Source: Fidelibacterota bacterium UBA1134
GTDB taxonomy: Bacteria; Fidelibacterota; Marinisomatia; Marinisomatales; S15-B10
Direction of reading: 5' to 3'
Length of the DNA: 13,549 bases
Assembly (NCBI GenBank): GCA_002311975.1
Contig: DCAL01000019.1
Span: 1-13,549 of the forward strand
Within the stretch, counting starts at the first letter, position 1. Every line of letters begins with the position of its first letter. The notes under the pieces were generated by a model that worked only from the letters and a program-made list of their open reading frames with translations, was not told where the DNA came from and made no database searches. Made by a program: the position numbers and the translations under genes. Below are positions 12,724 to 13,549 of this stretch, piece after piece.

Positions 12724-13549
12724 TCAATCGAGAAATCCTTGCTCCTTCATCCAGTCATCATCGACGAATTTGGTGAGGTAGTTCCTGATGGAGTCGGGTA
12801 GTATCACGAGACATCGCTCACCTTCCTTGAGTTTTGGCGCAACCTGCAAGGCCGCCCACACCACCGAGCCCGATGAACCTCCCACAAGCAGACCCTCCTC
12901 CCGAATGAGACGCCGCGCCGTGAGGAACGAGTCTTTGTCATTGACCTTGACGTATTCGTCCACCAAGGAGTTATCCAGAACGTCAGGAAAGAAGTCGTAG
13001 CCAATCCCTTCTACCATATAGGGATAGACGTCTGTTCCCCCGCCCAGAATGGAACCGAAGGGATCAGCGCCGATGATTGTGACGTCCGGCAGCTCCTCTT
13101 TCAGGCGCTTCGCCACGCCCGTGATGGTTCCCCCTGTCCCCACACCCATGACCACCATACTGAGATCATCACCCATCTCCTCAAGAATCTCTCCGGCGGT
13201 ATCGTGGTAGTGGGCGTCAGGATTACCGACATTGCTGTACTGGTCGAGAATGTGGGAATTGGGGGTTTCTTCGTTGAGCTTCTTCGCAATCCCGATGTGG
13301 CTCTCCGGTGCATCCCAAGCCGCTTCGGTAGGCGTGCGGACAATTTCGGCTCCCAGTGCCTCCAGGACCACCTGCTTCTCCTTGCTCATCTTCTCCGGCA
13401 TGGTAATGATCATCCGGTACCCCTTTACGGCGGCCGTCAGCGCCATTCCGATTCCCGTGTTGCCGGAAGTAGGCTCGATGAGAGTATCGCCCGGTTTGAT
13501 GCGTCCCGACTTCTCCGCCTCCTCTACCATCCTCACACCGATCCTGTCC
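12724..13549 (-). CDS. Cystathionine beta-synthase, core enzyme only (5' end cut by window)
   Basis: The visible 275 residues are fold-type II PLP enzyme sequence closest to cystathionine beta-synthase: GDTLIEPTSGNTGIGMAL, the ITMPEKMSKEKQVVLEALGA segment, PESHIGIAKKL with SHILDQY, the phosphate-binding GVGTGGTIT, and GGSSGS near the C-terminus, whose Ser contacts the PLP ring nitrogen. It condenses serine (or O-acetylserine) with homocysteine. The open frame continues to the window edge as DRIGVRMVEE; the PLP lysine, expected just before DRIG, and the N-terminus are outside. The protein stops at WMKEQGFLD, exactly where longer homologs begin their paired regulatory CBS domains, so this is a core-only form without the S-adenosylmethionine-binding module. 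Cysteine synthase is the alternative, but the motifs favour beta-synthase. It lies 131 bases upstream of the gamma-family gene. Confidence 0.9.
   Translation of the reverse strand, partial: DRIGVRMVEEAEKSGRIKPGDTLIEPTSGNTGIGMALTAAVKGYRMIITMPEKMSKEKQVVLEALGAEIVRTPTEAAWDAPESHIGIAKKLNEETPNSHILDQYSNVGNPDAHYHDTAGEILEEMGDDLSMVVMGVGTGGTITGVAKRLKEELPDVTIIGADPFGSILGGGTDVYPYMVEGIGYDFFPDVLDNSLVDEYVKVNDKDSFLTARRLIREEGLLVGGSSGSVVWAALQVAPKLKEGERCLVILPDSIRNYLTKFVDDDWMKEQGFLD

Overview
The window looks like a chromosomal segment of an uncultured Gram-negative bacterium. An outer-membrane-type lipoprotein beginning Cys-Ala with a PPPGGPKD segment, an EF-G-like paralog, a four-helix-bundle protein and the general gene style resemble the FCB supergroup, for example Marinimicrobia-type genomes. 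That placement is inference from family resemblance, not a computed result. Almost everything reads on the minus strand. The only plus-strand genes are an Lrp/AsnC regulator and the wreck of a homoserine dehydrogenase gene behind it.

In minus-strand transcription order, starting from the right edge, the layout is as follows. (1) A sulfur amino-acid block at 9118-13549: a cystathionine beta-synthase core enzyme cut by the window edge, a cystathionine gamma-lyase/synthase, the degraded homoserine dehydrogenase (plus strand), an Lrp-family regulator (plus strand) and, divergent from it, a second gamma-family enzyme. Together these suggest reverse transsulfuration (homocysteine to cysteine via cystathionine) or related methionine metabolism, with the Lrp protein as a likely local regulator. 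(2) The second gamma-family gene starts a tight co-directional run: sfsA, an Ig-like lipoprotein, a mannose-1-phosphate guanylyltransferase and a conserved 86-residue protein. (3) After a promoter-bearing gap come an EF-G-like GTPase with altered GTPase motifs, a frameshifted four-helix-bundle gene, a HIT-family nucleotide hydrolase/phosphorylase, a 70-residue two-helix membrane protein and a sodium:solute symporter. (4) A tRNA-Asn(GTT) closes the left edge.

I found no CRISPR array, insertion sequence, phage gene or toxin-antitoxin pair. The points most worth a second look are two broken genes (homoserine dehydrogenase and four-helix bundle), an EF-G paralog that appears to lack the Asp of its NKxD guanine-specificity motif, a dense set of dyads between the Lrp gene and its divergent neighbour, an equally shaped dyad in front of the other gamma-family gene, and an 8-bp tandem repeat array next to that gene. 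Most of the window is ordinary metabolism, and I do not claim a new defence or mobile system here.
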